Positions 36,029 through 38,231 of a stretch of 38,231 nt of DNA are shown here, in pieces (position 1 is the stretch's first letter; each line of letters opens with the position of its first letter). The notes below the pieces were generated by a model, which saw nothing but the letters and a program-made list of their open reading frames with translations, was not told where the DNA came from and made no database searches. The DNA lies in assembly GCA_001564065.1 (NCBI GenBank), contig LKNA01000026.1, positions 1 through 38,231 on the forward strand, written 5' to 3'. The stretch comes from Chitinophagaceae bacterium T5-Br10_B2g13 (GTDB lineage Bacteria; Bacteroidota; Rhodothermia; Balneolales; Balneolaceae). Both the position numbers and the translations under genes were made by a program.

Positions 36029-37735
36029 CTACATCCCTTCGATATAATCGCCGAATTTCCAATCGGATTCGAAGTCTGGACTGAGCTCCTGTTCAGTTAA
36101 AATAGCTTTGACCATCGCTACCGGGATGCTGTTGTTTTGAAGAATAGCATCGTGAAATTCTTTCTCGTTCATTTGCCCGAAATCTACCAGCTCCATTCTG
36201 AGTGAATAGAACTGCATTGCCCCAACCATGTAGGCGATCTGATAGAGAGGTCCGTAATTCCCTTCAAAAGAGCGTCGAACTTCCGCTTCGGCATTGGCGT
36301 ACTCATGGCCTACTTTATCAACCAGGTAGTCGATCGACTGCTGTGGAGTCCAGTTGCCGAGGTGGTAGTTCAGGGAGAAAACAATTCGTGCCGCACGGTG
36401 CATTCTCCAGTAGAGCATTCCAATACGGTCTTCGGGACTATTGGCAAATTCGTTTTCATAGAGAACAAACTCCCAATAGAGTGCCCATCCTTCGCCCCAG
36501 AACGGTGTTCTGAACATTCGGCGCTGGGTAGCGTAGCGCTGATTCATAAACTGCTGCAGATGGTGGCCGGGAATCAGTTCGTGATGTACCACTGCTTTCG
36601 AAAAGTGAGGATTATTTCCACGCATACTCATCATCTTCTCTTCGTGAGTCATAGTGTGAGTGGGATAGGCAATCCGTACTGTTTCGCCGCCCAGAAAGAA
36701 CGGGGCAATACGCTGCCACTCCGGGCTCAGCATCATCATTCTCCAGGTCTCTTTTGCAAGCTCAGGAATGGTCACCAGGTCCCGCTCTTCCAAAAAGTTT
36801 TCGGCCTCAAGTGCGAGGTCCCGAACTAAATCGGGCTGTTTACCGGCGGGCAGATAGGTGGTTTTTACCTGTTCCAGAGCTGCTTTCCAGTCATCGCCAA
36901 AACCGAGTTCATTCGAAGCTTTCAGCATCTCACGAAGGGTCCAGTCGTACTGCTCGTTTGCGATTTCAATCAATTCCTGCGGAGTGTAGGAGATCATCTC
37001 AAAGGCCAGCCGGCGATTGATCTCATCCTCGCCAATGGGATTGCCGGCAATTCCGCTTTCATCCACAACTTCTTTTTCCTGATCGTAATGGTCTTCAGCT
37101 ATTTCAGCATAAGACTCAAACGACTCCTTGAGCATTCCAAACGGCGATTCTACCCACCAGTTGAAATCAGGGGAGTATCCGTAGTAAAATGAGTAGGCCT
37201 CTTCGACAGCATCTTTCAGCTCCTCAATAGCATTCGATAAATAGGCCGCATCCCGCTTGGAGAGTGGATCAGCTTCTTCCAGTTGATTCATTTTTCTTTC
37301 AACATCATGATGCCAGCTATTCATCCATTCGGCTACTTTTTGCCCTTCAATGGAGTGACCTCTCCGGCGCAGCTGAATAAACTCCATAATTTCATCAGGA
37401 GCAGGCAGGTAGGATGAAATTCGATTGTACTGCTGACGCTCTTCCTGTAAGAAGTATAGAGACCGGTTCAGGCTATTCTGAAAAAGCAGGTAGTCCACCT
37501 GGTCGGAGTGAGAGAGATTATTAAAATTCAGAGTTTCCAATTTCTGAATCTGGTCGTTATAAAACTGCTCAAAGCGATCGAAGTGCTGATCAGAAGGTTG
37601 AACGGAGTAGGTGCGGCTAAGTGCTCCACGATCGGCCTGGTAGTGGGTGATGAGGTCGGTAACAGACTGAGCGGACAGGCCTGTAGCTGTAGAGATAAAG
37701 AGTGAAAAAAGCAGATATTTCAGTATGGAGCGCAT
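36029..37735 (-). CDS. Secreted DUF885-family protein (metallopeptidase-like)
   Basis: A 568-residue protein with a signal peptide (MRSILKYLLFSLFISTATG, cut near LSAQS). The body is helical DUF885 fold, a family related to M32-like zinc peptidases. The metal site motif is HHELIPGHHLQQ, with His385-Glu386 and His391, a variant of HExxH in which Pro-Gly separate the pair from the second histidine. The tail has GEGWALYWEFVL, a conserved downstream acidic motif, and AEVRRSFEGNYGPLYQIAYMVG. Substrate is unknown; the protein should be periplasmic or on the surface. In-frame earlier starts exist (ATG at 37762, TTG at 37774) but would run through a perfect inverted repeat; the ATG at 37735 fits the signal peptide. 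Confidence 0.88.
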   Translation of the reverse strand: MRSILKYLLFSLFISTATGLSAQSVTDLITHYQADRGALSRTYSVQPSDQHFDRFEQFYNDQIQKLETLNFNNLSHSDQVDYLLFQNSLNRSLYFLQEERQQYNRISSYLPAPDEIMEFIQLRRRGHSIEGQKVAEWMNSWHHDVERKMNQLEEADPLSKRDAAYLSNAIEELKDAVEEAYSFYYGYSPDFNWWVESPFGMLKESFESYAEIAEDHYDQEKEVVDESGIAGNPIGEDEINRRLAFEMISYTPQELIEIANEQYDWTLREMLKASNELGFGDDWKAALEQVKTTYLPAGKQPDLVRDLALEAENFLEERDLVTIPELAKETWRMMMLSPEWQRIAPFFLGGETVRIAYPTHTMTHEEKMMSMRGNNPHFSKAVVHHELIPGHHLQQFMNQRYATQRRMFRTPFWGEGWALYWEFVLYENEFANSPEDRIGMLYWRMHRAARIVFSLNYHLGNWTPQQSIDYLVDKVGHEYANAEAEVRRSFEGNYGPLYQIAYMVGAMQFYSLRMELVDFGQMNEKEFHDAILQNNSIPVAMVKAILTEQELSPDFESDWKFGDYIEGM

Positions 37736-37740
37736 CGTGT

Positions 37741-37779
37741 AATAATTGGTTTCAGGTTTCATCCATGAAACCAATTATT
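37741..37779 (-). promoter_or_regulatory. Perfect 14-bp inverted repeat just upstream of the DUF885 start
   Basis: AATAATTGGTTTCA (37741-37754) is mirrored exactly by TGAAACCAATTATT (37766-37779), around an 11-base spacer that holds another GGTTTCA. It ends only five bases before the start codon of the DUF885 gene. In the message it would form a hairpin covering the ribosome landing zone; as DNA it could be a dimeric repressor site. Confidence 0.55.
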
Positions 37780-38231
37780 TTTGATATCTGCAATGTATAT
37801 TCGGTTATTAAACTCTTTGAAAAATCAGGGCACTGATTTTTACATTAATGAATGTGTTTGCCCCAAAGGGGCAGAAATTACCGTCTCACATATGTAACGT
37901 CCGATGAGTTTTTTTTGATTGACGAACTGTGAACTACGATTTAGACCCAAACATGGTGTTATATTTATTCTCTGTGGGAAGATGCGCTTCTAATTAAATT
38001 GGTCAGAAATTCTTTTATCCTATACCCAGAGAAATACCATGTTTTTCAGTTTGGAGCATTAGGTGTCAGCCCAGGATAAACGGTTCAACCCAACCCCATC
38101 GGGATGGCCAGATAATAGCCCCCGGTTTTAGTGTGTGTTGCACAACCGAAATTTACAAAGTTGTGGGTGTTCGTAGATTTGTTGATTGTGGGGCGATTTT
38201 TTGGAGTAGTTCGACTACAATAGATTCGACA
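37780..38231. other. Non-coding end of the window with palindromic fragments
   Basis: No open frame of note is seen to the window edge. Three palindromic pieces stand out: TGCCCC-AAA-GGGGCA at 37859-37873, followed by ATTACCGTCTC, which recalls the repeats at 1390-1692; CCCCATCGGGATGG at 38094-38107; and a CGGTT...AACCG pair at 38123-38148 with an inner TGTG/CACA stem. The text resembles degraded REP-like repeats, but the copies are too diverged to align with confidence. Whether a gene or array begins just past 38231 cannot be seen. Confidence 0.4.

Noticed and set aside
37736..37774. Upstream starts (ATG 37762, TTG 37774) for the DUF885 gene
   Set aside because: They would put a polar stretch ahead of a clear signal peptide and translate through the perfect inverted repeat.
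38150..38231. Possible start of a CRISPR array (GTTGTGGGTG..., GTTCGACTACAATAGATTCGACA)
   Set aside because: No unit repeats at regular spacing within the window and no cas gene is present.

Overview
The window looks like chromosomal sequence from a Gram-negative, menaquinone-using, moderately AT-rich bacterium of the Bacteroidota/Balneolota/Rhodothermota group. This rests on a TonB-dependent receptor, a UbiE/MenG methyltransferase without ubiquinone genes nearby, a RodZ-like protein, HU-family genes, a DUF885 protein, few Shine-Dalgarno sequences, and one promoter that fits the TTTG / TAnnTTTG pattern of that group. The placement is an inference from gene content. No rRNA, tRNA, CRISPR array, intact insertion sequence or prophage was seen.

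Layout. 1-1251: C-terminal part of a TonB-dependent receptor with a strong terminator, then about 0.5 kb of non-coding DNA carrying degenerate palindromic repeats. 1747-4851 (minus): a tight five-gene unit, HU -> HU-TM-LysM fusion -> Dabb protein -> CHAD protein -> Smr protein. 5011-16990 (plus): aconitase-family enzyme, folE, cysS, yidD, an LCIB-type carbonic anhydrase homologue, an RsuA/RluB-type pseudouridine synthase, an alpha/beta hydrolase, a TPR lipoprotein-like or secreted protein, a PhzF-like isomerase, a TauE/SafE permease and a membrane histidine-kinase-like protein with a degenerate catalytic core. 16987-25270 (minus): RodZ-like protein -> ligA -> 7TM-HD phosphohydrolase -> xerD -> ggt, with a recognisable promoter before the first gene. 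25427-30379 (plus): ComF-like protein, an unrecognised membrane protein, a histidine phosphatase, ubiE, fabZ, panB, surE. 30374-31688 (minus): a cytoplasmic lipase-like hydrolase preceded by an overlapping small membrane-anchored protein. 31803-37735: a GNAT-like protein, a multidomain DUF4236/PH-like membrane protein, an FAD oxidoreductase and a secreted DUF885 protein, separated by repeat-bearing gaps.

Most of the window is housekeeping: TCA cycle, folate and pantothenate synthesis, fatty acid synthesis, tRNA charging, rRNA modification, DNA ligation, chromosome dimer resolution and envelope assembly. The parts most worth a second look are: the HU-TM-LysM fusion, which could link DNA to the cell envelope and is translationally coupled to a free HU protein; the apparently inactive HisKA_2 kinase; the LCIB-type carbonic anhydrase; a perfect 14-bp inverted repeat just before the DUF885 start codon; and several families of palindromic intergenic repeats.
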